Positions 1 to 8,546 are shown, counted from the stretch's first letter. The stretch: 64,000 bases of DNA from JAAYVZ01 sp035384965 (GCA_035384965.1 DAOOJE010000016.1:1-64000), one strand, 5' to 3'. Numbers and translations are program-made. The notes: generated by a model not told the origin, from the letters alone.

Positions 1-8
1 CGAAAAGC

Positions 9-49
9 GGCCAGAATCTCCGGAATCCGACCGGCCAGAATTTCCGGAA
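9..49. repeat. IS21 left-end tandem repeats
   Basis: Two 17-bp copies of ggccagaatYtccggaa (9-25 and 33-49) differ at one base and are spaced 24 bp apart. IS21 elements carry such multiple terminal repeats, bound by the transposase. They resemble the right-end repeats only partly, whereas agattcccgca at 62-72 matches the right repeat exactly in inverted orientation. Confidence 0.6.
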
Positions 50-129
50 CCGGCAACATTTAGATTCCCGCACGGCGGGAGCTGGTCGACACTCTGCGGG
101 GCGTGCGGGAGAAGGCGCCTGGGAGAGAG

Positions 130-1413
130 ATGGCCAAGCTCCGAGAGAGGGACCTGGTGGTGATGGACGTGTTGCGGGAGAAAGGGTGGAGCACGCGGGT
201 GGTGGCGCGAGAGTTCGGGGTGGACGAGAGCACGGTGCGATCCCGAGTGCGGCGGCGGGAGAAGGGAGACGAAGACGGGCGGCGACGGCAGGCCGAGAGC
301 TGTGCGGCGTGGCAGGGGGTGATCGAGCCGTGGCTGGATACACAGCAGGAGGAGGGTGAGCGGCCCGAAGCCGTGCGGCGGCTGTACTAGGTGCTGGTGG
401 CGGAGCACGGGTATGACGGTAGCTACAAGGCCGTGCTGCGGTACGTGCGGCGGCGGATGGCGCCGCCGCGGCTGCGGCCGATCCGGCGGGTCGAGACCAA
501 GCCTGGCGCCCAGGCGCAGGTGGACTGGTTCGAGGGTCTGCCGGTGCGGGTCGAGGAGCTGGGTGGCCGGACCACGCGTGACGCCCTCGTGGTGACCCTG
601 TCGCACTCGCGGATGTTCGCCGTCATCTGGGCGTTGTCGAGGAACCTGCTGTGGTGGTTGAGCGGGCACAACCAGGCGTTCAGCAGGCTTGGGGGCATCC
701 CGTGGACCGTGCGGCTTTACAACGTGCGGACGGCGGTGGCCTGGGGCGCCGGGCGGTGGGCGCGGCTCCAGGAGGGGTATGCCTCGTACGCCCGGCAGCT
801 CGGCTTCGTCGTCGACCCCGGCCGAGTCCGCACGGCGTCGGACAAAGGCAAGGTGGAGCGGCGGGGCCGGGATGTGCGGGCCTTTCTCGGCGCCCTCCAG
901 GACATATGTTCCCTGCGCCTGGAGGACCTCCAGAGGGCGACCGACGAGCGGGTCAGAGCCCGAGTACAACGCCTCATCTGCCCGGTGACCGGGCGCACCG
1001 TCCTGGCGAGCTGGGAGGCGGAGCAGGAGGCCTTGCTGGCTCTACCCGAGACGCTGCCCGAGCCCTTCGACGTCCAAGTCAATCGCACCGTCACCGACGA
1101 CTGCCTGGTGAGCTTCGAGGGGCGTCAATACGAGGTGCCGTTCACCAGCATGCGGCGCACGGTCCAGGTGCGTGGGTGTGCCGGCACCGTGGAGAGCTAC
1201 GGTGCCGGCGGTCAGCACCTGGCGCGCAATCCACGGGGGACCGCCTGCCGGCTGCTGCTCGACCAGCGGCACGCCGAGGGGGAGGGCGACGACCGGGTGA
1301 TGCGGCCGACCCCCCTGGGCAGGGTGGGTCAGGCGATCGTGCTGGAGCGAAGCTGGGAGGTGACCAGACGCCCGATCGACGACGACCGCGAGCTGGTACG
1401 GAGGCTGGCATGA
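130..1413 (+). pseudogene. istA: IS21 transposase IstA, broken by an in-frame TAG and a lost catalytic Asp
   Basis: IstA is the DDE transposase of IS21 elements. The N-terminal HTH (residues about 1-60) and the DDE core are present, but TAG at 388-390 divides one continuous frame into an N-terminal piece (130-387) and the rest (391-1410). The first catalytic Asp (QAQVDWFEG) and the Glu (KGKVERR) remain. The position that is normally Asp before the conserved Asn (family pattern R-x-D-N) is Tyr here (TAC at 718-720, context VRLYNVRTAV). The ATG at 130 follows GGGAGAGAG; a GTG at 103 is possible. Two independent lesions make transposition activity very unlikely. The TAG could be a TGG-to-TAG change, but this is not provable here. 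Confidence 0.85.
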
Positions 1414-2174
1414 ACACCCAGAGTGACCTCGACCACACCAGAGGGCTTCTGACCGATGTCGGTTTCGAGTTCGCCGTCCACGTCCTCCCCGAGCTGGTCG
1501 AGCGCGGAGTGCGGGAGCAGGCGTCGCTCTCCGGCTTCCTCGACCTGGTGCTGACCACCGAGCGCGACGCCCGCGAGGAGCGGCGGGTGAAGACCTCCTT
1601 GAAGCTCTCCGGGCTGTCCGCGGTGAAGACCCTCGAGTCCTTCGACTTCACCTTTGCCCGCGGGGTTGACCGCCGCAAGACCGAGCTGCTGGCCACCTGC
1701 GAGTTCGCCCGCCGGCGGGAGAACGTCCTGCTGCTCGGACCGCCAGGCGTCGGCAAAACCCACCTCGCCCTTGGGCTCGGGGTCAAGGCGGTGACCAACG
1801 GCTTCTCGGTGGCGTCGATGACGGCCGACGAGCCGCTCGACCACCTGCGGCGGGACGATGCCGCCGGCTTGCGCCGGATGCAGCGCCGGCGCTACTGGAC
1901 CGCCGCGGTGTTGATCATCGACGAACTCGGCTTCCAGGCCCTCGACCGCCGCGACGCCCACCTGCTCTTCAAGGTCCTCTCGTCGAGGTACGAGCGGGCC
2001 TCGACGATCATCACCTCGAACACGTCGATCCGTGAGTGGCCGGAGATGATCGCCGGCGACGAGATGTTGGCCACGGTCATCCTCGACCGGCTGCCGCACC
2101 ACTGCCACGTGGTGCAGATCGATGGCCGCAGCTTCCGCCTGCGGGAGGTGCAGACCAAGGGGAGCCAGGCGTGA
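1410..2174 (+). CDS. istB: IS21 helper ATPase IstB
   Basis: IstB is the AAA+ ATPase that assembles on target DNA and stimulates the IstA transposase. The 254-residue product is full length, with Walker A GPPGVGKTHLA, Walker B LIIDELGF and the sensor region TIITSNTS. The ATG overlaps the istA stop (ATGA at 1410-1413), the usual translational coupling. The gene looks intact although its partner is broken. Confidence 0.93.
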   Translation: MNTQSDLDHTRGLLTDVGFEFAVHVLPELVERGVREQASLSGFLDLVLTTERDAREERRVKTSLKLSGLSAVKTLESFDFTFARGVDRRKTELLATCEFARRRENVLLLGPPGVGKTHLALGLGVKAVTNGFSVASMTADEPLDHLRRDDAAGLRRMQRRRYWTAAVLIIDELGFQALDRRDAHLLFKVLSSRYERASTIITSNTSIREWPEMIAGDEMLATVILDRLPHHCHVVQIDGRSFRLREVQTKGSQA

Positions 2175-2393
2175 CGACACACCGGCCGACGGACCAAGGG
2201 ACCACCTCACGGCACGCCGCCGCCGGCCACGCGGCGCTCACTGGCCGCGACGAGCAGGGGGCCCCTGCGCCGCGGCCAGGCTCGCTCCGCTCGCCTGGCC
2301 TCCGCTCCGAGGCCCCCTGCTCGAACCCCTTGCAGAAAGGAGGGAATCACGACAACGACGCCCCCAGGCAACGGACACCCCTGGGAGTCATAG

Positions 2394-2437
2394 TGCGGGA
2401 ATCTGGGTGTCCACTAACTGCGGGAATCTGGGTGTCC
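2394..2437. repeat. IS21 right-end tandem repeats
   Basis: Two identical 19-bp copies of tgcgggaatctgggtgtcc lie at 2394-2412 and 2419-2437. They sit immediately before the truncated IS66 tnpB frame and mark the right end of the IS21 element. Confidence 0.75.
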
Positions 2438-2532
2438 CTTGACACGAGGCCGTACAGGCCGTCGAAGCCCTTGCGCATGTCGGCGGGCTGGCCGTAGGCG
2501 AACACGCGCAGGACGCGGGTCGAGCCGATCAT
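2438..2532 (-). pseudogene. tnpB: IS66-family TnpB, truncated by IS21 insertion
   Basis: The residual N-terminus (about 30 residues) contains QPADMRKGFDGLYGLV, the hallmark of IS66 Orf2/TnpB (full length about 115 residues). The reading frame runs straight into the IS21 right terminal repeat, so the C-terminus is lost. Its ATG at 2532 overlaps the TGA of tnpA (ATGA), the standard IS66 arrangement. Confidence 0.85.
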
Positions 2533-2894
2533 GGCAGGGTCTGGAGCAGGGTCAGGGCGGTGGGCAGGTCCAGGCCTTCGAGCCGAAAGCCGCTGGGGGT
2601 CACGAGGACGAGGCCGGAGGTGCCGGCCGAGCCACGCGCGCGCAGGGTCACGGGGCGGAAGGCCGGAGCGGCCGGGCTTTGGCTCGCTGGCCGTCGGAGC
2701 CAGCGACGCAGGAGGTCGATGTGCACGCCGAGGGCACCAGGGACCTGGCCGAGGCTTCGCCCGCACGCGCGCTCGTGGTCGACGGCGGCCACGACCCGGG
2801 CGCGCAAGCTGTCGGTGGCGCGCCACCGCCGGCCGGTGCAGTGCGACCGTTCTGTTGCCAAGGCGAGCCGAAGTTCCTCGATCCGCGGGTCCAT
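2529..2894 (-). CDS. tnpA: IS66-family accessory protein TnpA
   Basis: This 121-residue protein opens with MDPRIEELRLALATERSH and carries a helical DNA-binding core (VPGALGVHIDLLRRWLR) followed by a short beta-rich tail ending in GFRLEGLDLPTALTLLQTL. That is the layout of IS66 Orf1/TnpA, which resembles an HTH_Tnp_1 domain. It is the first gene of an IS66 element whose tnpB is truncated and whose main transposase tnpC is absent here, so it is a non-functional relic although its own frame is open. Confidence 0.8.
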   Translation of the reverse strand: MDPRIEELRLALATERSHCTGRRWRATDSLRARVVAAVDHERACGRSLGQVPGALGVHIDLLRRWLRRPASQSPAAPAFRPVTLRARGSAGTSGLVLVTPSGFRLEGLDLPTALTLLQTLP

Positions 2895-2940
2895 GTTCGT
2901 CTCCTCCCGCGGCGAAGTCTGGACGATAAGCTCGCCTCCG

Positions 2941-2967
2941 TCACGACGGGGCGGGGCGAGTGGTTAC
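2941..2967. repeat. IS66-like terminal repeat, copy 1
   Basis: This 27-bp sequence of the form tcacRacggggYgggg...gttac is nearly repeated at 42988-43014 and 43904-43930, always in the same orientation. Here and in the third copy it lies about 45-50 bp outside a tnpA start codon, so it is taken as the outer end of an IS66-type element. Confidence 0.65.
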
Positions 2968-3077
2968 GGTACGCCTGCCTCGCCGACCTGCCGGAGCTGG
3001 GCGGAGAGGCGCTGCTGCGAGCCGCTGACGAGGCGTTCTACCAAGCCAAGGCGGGCCGCAACCGCGTCAGCGCGTGA
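2968..3077 (+). pseudogene. C-terminal remnant of a GGDEF (diguanylate cyclase) gene
   Basis: The last ~35 codons read ...LLRAADEAFYQAKAGRNR, the canonical last helix and strand of GGDEF domains. The rest of the gene is replaced by the IS66 remnant, whose terminal repeat ends at 2967. The remnant overlaps the 3' end of the convergent GDPD gene by 11 bp. It cannot encode a working enzyme. Confidence 0.7.
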
Positions 3078-3777
3078 TCAGCGGGAGGTCGTCGGTGAGG
3101 AGGGCATCGACGCCGAGCTCGCGATACCAGGCGAGGCGAGGGCCGGGGTCGGGGTCGAGGGGGCAGACCCACAGACCCTGGGCTCGCGCCGCGGCCATGT
3201 AGCCGGGGTTGGCGGCAATGGCCTGCGGGACGGTGCCGATGCCGTTGCCGGCAAAGCGCGGCACAGGGTTGTACTCCTCGATGAGGGCGATCCACACCCG
3301 CGAGTCGGCGCGGCGCGCGGCCCACAGCAGGCGCTCCTCGAACGACAGAAGCATGACCGTGCCGGCGAGGATGCGGTCCGCAATCGCGCGGGTCAGCTGC
3401 GCCGCGGCCGCGGGGGCGCCGAGCTGGAGATCCTTCAGCTCGAGCGCCAGGCCCACGCTCGCCGGCACCGCCGCGAGCAGCTCCTCGAGGGTGGGGATCG
3501 CGTCGCCGACCTCGAACGACCCGTGATCGGAACGCTGGACACGGGCTTGCTTCACCTCGGCGAGCGTCAGCTCGGGGATCGCCCCGGCCCGATCCGTGAC
3601 GCGCTCGAGCGTGCGGTCATGGTGGCAGACGATGACGCCGTCGGCGGTCATCCAGAGGTCGGTCTCGAGGATGTCGGCGCCGTCCGCGATGGCCTGGCGA
3701 AAGCCGAGCAGGGTGTTCTCCGGCAGGCGTTTCGGCACGCCGCGATGGGCAATGATGTGGGGCCTCCAGGCGCTCAC
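3067..3777 (-). CDS. glycerophosphodiester phosphodiesterase
   Basis: This 236-residue TIM-barrel enzyme of the GDPD family hydrolyses glycerophosphodiesters to glycerol-3-phosphate and an alcohol. Visible motifs are HIIAHRG and PENTLLGFRQAI at the N-terminus, the metal-binding DGADILETDLWMTADG, the catalytic VCHHDRTLERVT, and a Glu-Lys pair in LALELKD. No signal peptide is seen, so it is probably cytoplasmic. The GTG start at 3777 is chosen because it overlaps the upstream SDR stop as GTGA, implying translational coupling. It is the third gene of the PTPS-SDR-GDPD run. A link to pterin metabolism is not obvious; it may simply share the transcript. Confidence 0.9.
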   Translation of the reverse strand: MSAWRPHIIAHRGVPKRLPENTLLGFRQAIADGADILETDLWMTADGVIVCHHDRTLERVTDRAGAIPELTLAEVKQARVQRSDHGSFEVGDAIPTLEELLAAVPASVGLALELKDLQLGAPAAAAQLTRAIADRILAGTVMLLSFEERLLWAARRADSRVWIALIEEYNPVPRFAGNGIGTVPQAIAANPGYMAAARAQGLWVCPLDPDPGPRLAWYRELGVDALLTDDLPLITR

Positions 3778-4469
3778 AGCGTCCCCGAGAGGTGCCCCAC
3801 GGCCACTTCCTCGACGAGCACGTCGGGCGGCCGATCGAGGGCGTAGGCGACGGCCTCGGCCACCTCGCCGGGCGCCAGCATCCGCTCGCGCGGCCAGGTG
3901 CCCGGGACGGCATCCCACAGCTCGCTGGCGGTGGCCGAGGGGTAGACGTTGACGACCCGCACGCCACGCCCGCGCAGCTCGGCGCGCAGGCACTGCGAAA
4001 ACCCCTCCAGCGCGAACTTCGCGGCGCAGTAGGCGCCCCAGCCGGGGAAACCCTGTCGGGCCGCCACCGACAGCACGTGCACGATCGCACTGCCCGCCGC
4101 CAGGCGCGGCAGCAACGCCTGGGTGAGCAGGAACGGGGCCGTGACGCCGAGTTCGAGGCTGTGCCGCCACTCCTCGGGCGTGATCTCGCCGACGGGCTTG
4201 ACGATGGCACGGCCGGCGTTGTGCACGAGGGCACCGAGCGGCTCCTCGCCTGCCGCCTCGGCCGTGCGGCGCACGCCGTCCGGGGCGCACAGGTCGGCAG
4301 CCACCGTGCGCACGTGGGCGCCCCGCCGGGCGGCCTCGGCCGCGACGGCAGCGAGCGCCGCCTCGTCTCGCCCGTGCAGCACCAGCTCGCGCCCTGGAGC
4401 GGCCAGCCGGAGGGCGATGGCCCGGCCGATCCCCCGGCTGGCACCGGTCACGAGGATGCGCCCGATCAT
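3774..4469 (-). CDS. short-chain dehydrogenase, possible sepiapterin reductase-like enzyme
   Basis: This is a classical SDR of 231 residues: nucleotide-binding TGASRGIG near the N-terminus, the structural HNAG motif, catalytic Ser in VLSVAAR and the YxxxK pair in AYCAAKFALEGF. The C-terminus is short. ATG at 4469 overlaps the stop of the upstream PTPS gene (ATGA). Sepiapterin reductase is an SDR that completes tetrahydrobiopterin synthesis from 6-pyruvoyl-tetrahydropterin, so the coupling to a PTPS gene suggests that role. This is inference from context only: SDR sequences alone do not fix the substrate, and a generic 3-oxoacyl or sugar reductase is possible. Confidence 0.8.
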   Translation of the reverse strand: MIGRILVTGASRGIGRAIALRLAAPGRELVLHGRDEAALAAVAAEAARRGAHVRTVAADLCAPDGVRRTAEAAGEEPLGALVHNAGRAIVKPVGEITPEEWRHSLELGVTAPFLLTQALLPRLAAGSAIVHVLSVAARQGFPGWGAYCAAKFALEGFSQCLRAELRGRGVRVVNVYPSATASELWDAVPGTWPRERMLAPGEVAEAVAYALDRPPDVLVEEVAVGHLSGTL

Positions 4470-5692
4470 TGCCGCCCCCCGTCGGCCCGCAGCGTGAACC
4501 GGTTGTTGGGGGTCTCGAAGATGCGGAGCCGCACCAGCCGCTCGTCGAGCCGCGCGAAAAGCTGCGGCCACAACGTGAGGGCGATGTTCTCGCCGGTGGA
4601 GGGGCGGCTGCGGAACGCCTCGACCTCGCGGTCGAGATGGTTCCCGTCGAGCGAGCCCAGGGTCTGCTCGAGCGCCTCCACGAAGCGGTCGAGGGCGAAG
4701 ACGATGCCGGTCCGGTCGTTGATCGGGGCAGCCACCGTTGCCTGCACCGTGTAGCGGTGGCCATGCCCGTTGGGGTTCGCGCACTTGCCGAACACCTGCC
4801 GGTTCTGCTCCTCGGAAAACCCCGCCACGCGCAGGCAGTGAGCGGCCGAGAAGCTCCGCTCGAGGCCGAGGTATCCCCGCTCGCCGTCGTACTCGGCGAA
4901 GAAGTGCGGCATCTCGTACAGCCGCACGCGGGCAATCGGCACGTGGGCCCAGAGGTAGACGTAGATGAACCGCGCCAGGCACTCGGTGGTGATCGGCTGG
5001 CGGGCCAGCATCGGCACCTCGAGGTTGAGGTTGCGGTGGTCGAGCATGTCGTGCAGTTCGGCGAGCAGCCTGCTCACCGGCCCGTGGCTGGCGACCTGGC
5101 CGGACTCGCGGTCGAGCGGCCCGGCGAGCGTGACCCGCAGGCGATACCCGTGCCCGTGCCCGAGCGGCGAGGCGGCGCGGCCGAACAGCGCCTCGTTCTC
5201 GGCGTCGGTGAGGTACGGGGAGCGGGTCACGCGGGCGGCGGAAAAGTCGAGCCACCAGTCGCGCTCGATCCGCCCGTCGGCGTAGGCCGTGGCGGCGCTG
5301 TGCGGCGACTCGGCGAGGTGGCACGCCACCGCGGCAACCCCGAGCCCGGCGCACGCCTGCTGGCCACGGGCGAGCAGCTCGCGGGCGAGCAGCTCCGGTG
5401 TCGGCGGCACGCGGTCGAACGGGGGCGTGTCGAGGTTGAGGAAGGCGTGGTCGAACGAGTTTTCCACCACGGGCTCGAAGGCGGCCTTGAGGGCCGTGAG
5501 GTTCACCAGCATGCCCGTGACCGGATCCGGCTCCCCCGCGATCACGAGGTGCGCAGCGTAGTTTTCGCCGCTCCCCCACTCCCGGGTCGAGCCGGCGCCG
5601 TAGGTCTCGTGGTTGCGCGAAGCGCTCCAGTCGGGCCGCCCGAGACGGCGAGAGGCCGAAAAGGCGAACCGGCGATTGGCGGTCATCAGCAT
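4466..5692 (-). CDS. triple-domain 6-pyruvoyl-tetrahydropterin synthase family protein
   Basis: This 408-residue protein contains three consecutive PTPS/QueD-like segments; usual family members are 120-150 residues with one domain. Segment 1 (about 6-110) begins RFAFSASRRL and lacks the HxH zinc ligands. Segment 2 (about 145-255) has LGHGHGYRLRV but Ala-Ala where the nucleophile Cys should be. Segment 3 (about 280-400) has the zinc His in SFSAAHC, catalytic Cys304 in FGKCANPNGHGHRY, and LDGNHLD for the Asp-His dyad, so it alone looks fully equipped. ATG at 5692 is preceded by GAGGAG at 8-nt spacing. The gene overlaps the SDR start by ATGA. The product would convert dihydroneopterin triphosphate to 6-pyruvoyl-tetrahydropterin or 6-carboxy-tetrahydropterin. 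Confidence 0.85.
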   Translation of the reverse strand: MLMTANRRFAFSASRRLGRPDWSASRNHETYGAGSTREWGSGENYAAHLVIAGEPDPVTGMLVNLTALKAAFEPVVENSFDHAFLNLDTPPFDRVPPTPELLARELLARGQQACAGLGVAAVACHLAESPHSAATAYADGRIERDWWLDFSAARVTRSPYLTDAENEALFGRAASPLGHGHGYRLRVTLAGPLDRESGQVASHGPVSRLLAELHDMLDHRNLNLEVPMLARQPITTECLARFIYVYLWAHVPIARVRLYEMPHFFAEYDGERGYLGLERSFSAAHCLRVAGFSEEQNRQVFGKCANPNGHGHRYTVQATVAAPINDRTGIVFALDRFVEALEQTLGSLDGNHLDREVEAFRSRPSTGENIALTLWPQLFARLDERLVRLRIFETPNNRFTLRADGGRQ

Positions 5693-5760
5693 CCGGCACG
5701 CTCCTCGAGGACCGGCAACTCTGTGCACCCGGCTCCGCTCGCGGAGTCGCGATCCCCTCG

Positions 5761-7377
5761 CTAGGGTATCAGCACCGGCACGGTCGTGGGGTCAGCGGTC
5801 TGGTTGTCCACGACCGAGCCGTAGGCCCAGACCCGGCAGCCCGCCGTGAGCACCTCGACGACGGCGTAGGCGAGGTCGGCCGGGCCCGCCCCCAGTTCCA
5901 CGAGCACGCGGTCGATCTGGCGCCACCGCCCTCCGGTGATGTCGAGCTCGCGCGCGCTGCCGATGGCCGCACCCGCGGTGTTGCGCAGCTCCACCCGCAC
6001 CCGGCAGCTCGCCGGCGTCAGTACGACGACACCGAGGTTCGAGCGGAAGGCGGCGTTTTCTTTCAACATCGGCACGATCCCGCGCTCCCCAGCGCCGACC
6101 CCGTCGCTCGCACCGAGCGCCGGGTAGCTCTGGCCGAAGGTGCGGCCTGCCGCTTCCTCGTTGTAGGTTCTGGAGGTGACGGCCAGGGGTCCGCTCGCCG
6201 CCAGGTGGAGCACGCCCTTGCTGCTCCCGCCGGCTGGCGCGCCGAGCCACGACACCAGGAGGTCCGGCCACTGGCGGGTGGCACCGCCCTCCAGGCTGGC
6301 GGAGCCCGAGCGTGCGGCGCCGGTGGCGGCGTCGTAAAACGTGGCGGTGAGGTCGACTCTCGCCGCACCTGCGTTCACCGCCGCCAGATCCGTCCGCCAG
6401 TTCGTTCCGGCGGCGCCCGCGGCGTGCGCCACCGACGGTACGACGTACTGGTACGTCTCGCCGGGACCGGCGCCGCCGTCCCAGCCGGCGAGGCGGGCCA
6501 GCAGCCACCACAGGGCACCGCCCTTGAGGACGCAGTTGAGCCGCTCGGAGTGGGCGCACTCCCCGCACAGCCCCGCTGCCTGCGCCTGCCACGCCTGGGG
6601 ACGCGCCGCCACCCACTCCTCCGCCCAGTTGCCGTCGCCCCAGGGGTTGCCGTCGCCGTCAGCGTCGTACTCGCAGCCGTCGGTGCCGAACCGCGCCAGG
6701 TAGTTGACGGCGCCGTCGGGGTCGTAGCTCTCGATGTCGGCAAAGTCGTAGAGCACGCGGTCGTGGCTCGCGCACCAGGCGCGGATCTGCTGGTTGCGCC
6801 GGTGAAGGTTGCCGGACGAGCCGGATCCGTCGAGATGTCCGGTGATGTAGACGAAACGCACGCCTGGATACTGCCGCTCGAGTGCCGCCATCGCCTCGAG
6901 GTAGGCGTTGATGCCCGCCTCGCTGTTGTCGCTCACCCCCCCGCACCACGACCACATCACCACGTTGCGGTCGTTGCCGGGGCGCGCCAGCGCCTGCACT
7001 GTCGCGTCCCGCCACCCCAGGTCCCCGGCGTGGCCGAGGTCGGCCGCCCAGTCGTTGGCCCAGAGGTCGTTGAGGAAGACGCCGACCTGCAGCCCCCAGC
7101 CGGACGAGGAAAACGCGTAGCGCTGGCCGTCCAAGGCGCGCAGCGCTTCGAGACCAGTCACGGGCTGGCTGCCGTGGGAGGTGTGGCTGTAGCCGATGCG
7201 CAGCGTGGCGCGCGCCCGGTCGAGCCATTGCTGCGGGATGCGGCTCGAATCGGTGTGGCGGTGGTCGACGACGATCGGCGCCGCCGCGGCGCCGGCCGCC
7301 GCCACGGTCAGGGCGGCGACGGCCAGGAGCGCGGAAAGACGCCGGGAGGAAGCGAAACGCTGCGTCTCGTGGGTCAT
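5761..7377 (-). CDS. secreted SGNH-hydrolase-like protein with a C-terminal surface module
   Basis: The 538-residue product has a signal peptide (residues 1-33, ending AAGAAAA). The next ~270 residues contain GYSHTSHGSQPVTG, VMWSWCGGVSDN, VYITGHLDGSG and FADIESYDPDG, which loosely resemble an SGNH-type esterase fold; I do not recognise a characterised family. The last ~210 residues (NWRTDLAAVNAG, SRTYNEEA, AFRSNLGVVVL, GRWRQIDRV, YGSVVDNQTADPT) form a beta-rich module also present at the end of the PKD protein at 13661-17263. A -10-like TACCCT lies 7 nt before the ATG with no Shine-Dalgarno, suggesting a leaderless mRNA. The function is unknown; export is well supported. Confidence 0.75.
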   Translation of the reverse strand: MTHETQRFASSRRLSALLAVAALTVAAAGAAAAPIVVDHRHTDSSRIPQQWLDRARATLRIGYSHTSHGSQPVTGLEALRALDGQRYAFSSSGWGLQVGVFLNDLWANDWAADLGHAGDLGWRDATVQALARPGNDRNVVMWSWCGGVSDNSEAGINAYLEAMAALERQYPGVRFVYITGHLDGSGSSGNLHRRNQQIRAWCASHDRVLYDFADIESYDPDGAVNYLARFGTDGCEYDADGDGNPWGDGNWAEEWVAARPQAWQAQAAGLCGECAHSERLNCVLKGGALWWLLARLAGWDGGAGPGETYQYVVPSVAHAAGAAGTNWRTDLAAVNAGAARVDLTATFYDAATGAARSGSASLEGGATRQWPDLLVSWLGAPAGGSSKGVLHLAASGPLAVTSRTYNEEAAGRTFGQSYPALGASDGVGAGERGIVPMLKENAAFRSNLGVVVLTPASCRVRVELRNTAGAAIGSARELDITGGRWRQIDRVLVELGAGPADLAYAVVEVLTAGCRVWAYGSVVDNQTADPTTVPVLIP

Positions 7378-7434
7378 GGGCCGAAGGGTACCAGCGGGAC
7401 CGGCGAGCAGGCGGTGAGCGGCCTCACACGGCCG

Positions 7435-8031
7435 TCACGGCAGGACGAGAAGGTCCAGGCGCACGACCCGGTACGCCGGGCGGTACGCCTCGCTGTACAC
7501 CCGGGAGTGATGCACGGCCGGGAACCCCTGCGCCTCGAGTTCCGCCGCCAGCGTCTTCAAACGCCCGGCCTCGGCCGCCTTGCCGCGCGCTCCCAGCACC
7601 TCGACCGCGACCTCGAGCCGCGCCCGCAGCGCAGCCGGGTCGCCTGCCACCTCGGAAGCGGTCCTCACGAGTGCGGCGACGAGGGCTTCGGGGTCTGCGC
7701 CGCGCGCCTTGAACGGGCGGAGGTTGACGCGCACGAGCCGCGGCTCGACGGACAGCGTCTCGACGAGCGGCTCGCTGGAGTCAACGGCCACTCCGGCCAG
7801 CTCGGAAAGCAGGTAGCCTCGCGCCGCAGCCGCGTCGACCATCAGGTGCGCCGGGCCGAACGTCGCCTGGTGGGCCAGCTTGTACACGTCCTCGGCCTGC
7901 ATCGCCGGGTAGCGCGCGAGCTGCCCGGCGAGCACTTCCGCCCAGCCCTCGATACCAGGCGGCTTGGCGGCAGCCAGGCGCCCCGCCGCCACGAGCAGCA
8001 ATGCCGCGCCGAGCCGCCGCCCGAGGCTCAC
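7435..8031 (-). CDS. conserved exported protein of unknown function
   Basis: This is a 198-residue protein with a probable signal sequence (VSLGRRLGAALLLVAAGRLAAA). The middle carries DVYKLAHQATFGPAHLM and EPRLVRVNLRPFKARGAD, motifs I associate with an uncharacterised family of about 200 residues; no enzymatic signature is visible. The GTG start at 8031 overlaps the stop of the peroxiredoxin gene (GTGA), so the two are translationally coupled and may act together outside the cytoplasm. Confidence 0.7.
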   Translation of the reverse strand: MSLGRRLGAALLLVAAGRLAAAKPPGIEGWAEVLAGQLARYPAMQAEDVYKLAHQATFGPAHLMVDAAAARGYLLSELAGVAVDSSEPLVETLSVEPRLVRVNLRPFKARGADPEALVAALVRTASEVAGDPAALRARLEVAVEVLGARGKAAEAGRLKTLAAELEAQGFPAVHHSRVYSEAYRPAYRVVRLDLLVLP

Positions 8032-8546
8032 TTGCTCGCGAGCCTCGCCAGGTCGGTCAGCACCTGCTGGGCGTGGGTCGCGGGGTCGACGTCGCGGTAC
8101 GCGGCCAGCACCTTGCCGTCGCCGCCCACGAGGTAGGAGATGCGCCGCGCCCACAGACGGCTCGGCGAATCGGCGGCTCCGACCGCCACCGCCAGCGCCT
8201 TCGTGCGGTCGGACAGGAGCCGGAACGGGAAGCGCTGCTCGGAGACGAACTCGGCGTTGTCCTTGGGCGTATCGAACGACACCCCGATCACCTCGACGCC
8301 GAGCTTGCGGTAATCGGCGTAGCTGTCGCGCAGGGCGCAGCCTTCCTTGGTGCAACCGGGGGTCGAGGCCTTCGGGTAATACCACATGAGGTACGGCGTG
8401 CCGGCCATGCTCGCCGAGGAGACCTGGGCTCCGGTGTGATCGGTCAGCTCCCAGGCAGGAAAGGGGTCGCCGGGCGTCAGCATCTCACCGGCCCATCCCG
8501 TCGCCGCCGCCAGCAGCATCGTCACGACACTCGCGATCGTCTTCAT
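8028..8546 (-). CDS. exported peroxiredoxin, BCP/PrxQ type
   Basis: Thioredoxin-fold peroxidase of 172 residues that reduces hydroperoxides. The peroxidatic Cys65 and likely resolving Cys70 lie in STPGCTKEGCALRD, the atypical 2-Cys spacing of PrxQ/BCP. Residues 1-20 (MKTIASVVTMLLAAATGWAG) look like a signal peptide, so unlike E. coli Bcp it probably acts in the periplasm. GGAGGG stands 8 nt before the ATG at 8546. The upstream glycosyltransferase gene runs past this start, overlapping by 62 bp, and the next gene overlaps by GTGA. Confidence 0.9.
   Translation of the reverse strand: MKTIASVVTMLLAAATGWAGEMLTPGDPFPAWELTDHTGAQVSSASMAGTPYLMWYYPKASTPGCTKEGCALRDSYADYRKLGVEVIGVSFDTPKDNAEFVSEQRFPFRLLSDRTKALAVAVGAADSPSRLWARRISYLVGGDGKVLAAYRDVDPATHAQQVLTDLARLASK

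Larger units (their letters stand above)
1..2437 (+). mobile_element. IS21-family insertion sequence, left tip at or beyond window edge
   Basis: The element is recognised by the adjacent istA (transposase) and istB (AAA+ helper) genes with an ATGA overlap, plus paired short repeats near both ends, as is usual for IS21. Left repeats lie at 9-25 and 33-49, and an 11-bp match to the right repeat (inverted) lies at 62-72. Right repeats lie at 2394-2412 and 2419-2437. The right end falls inside an IS66-type tnpB, so this element inserted second. IstA is broken by a stop codon and a lost catalytic residue, so the copy cannot move by itself. The exact left tip and the target duplication cannot be seen. 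Confidence 0.85.

Noticed and set aside
6205..8136. Long open frame on the plus strand opposite the genes at 5761-8031
   Set aside because: It is antisense to well-supported genes, with an Arg/His/Pro-rich composition typical of GC-rich shadow frames.
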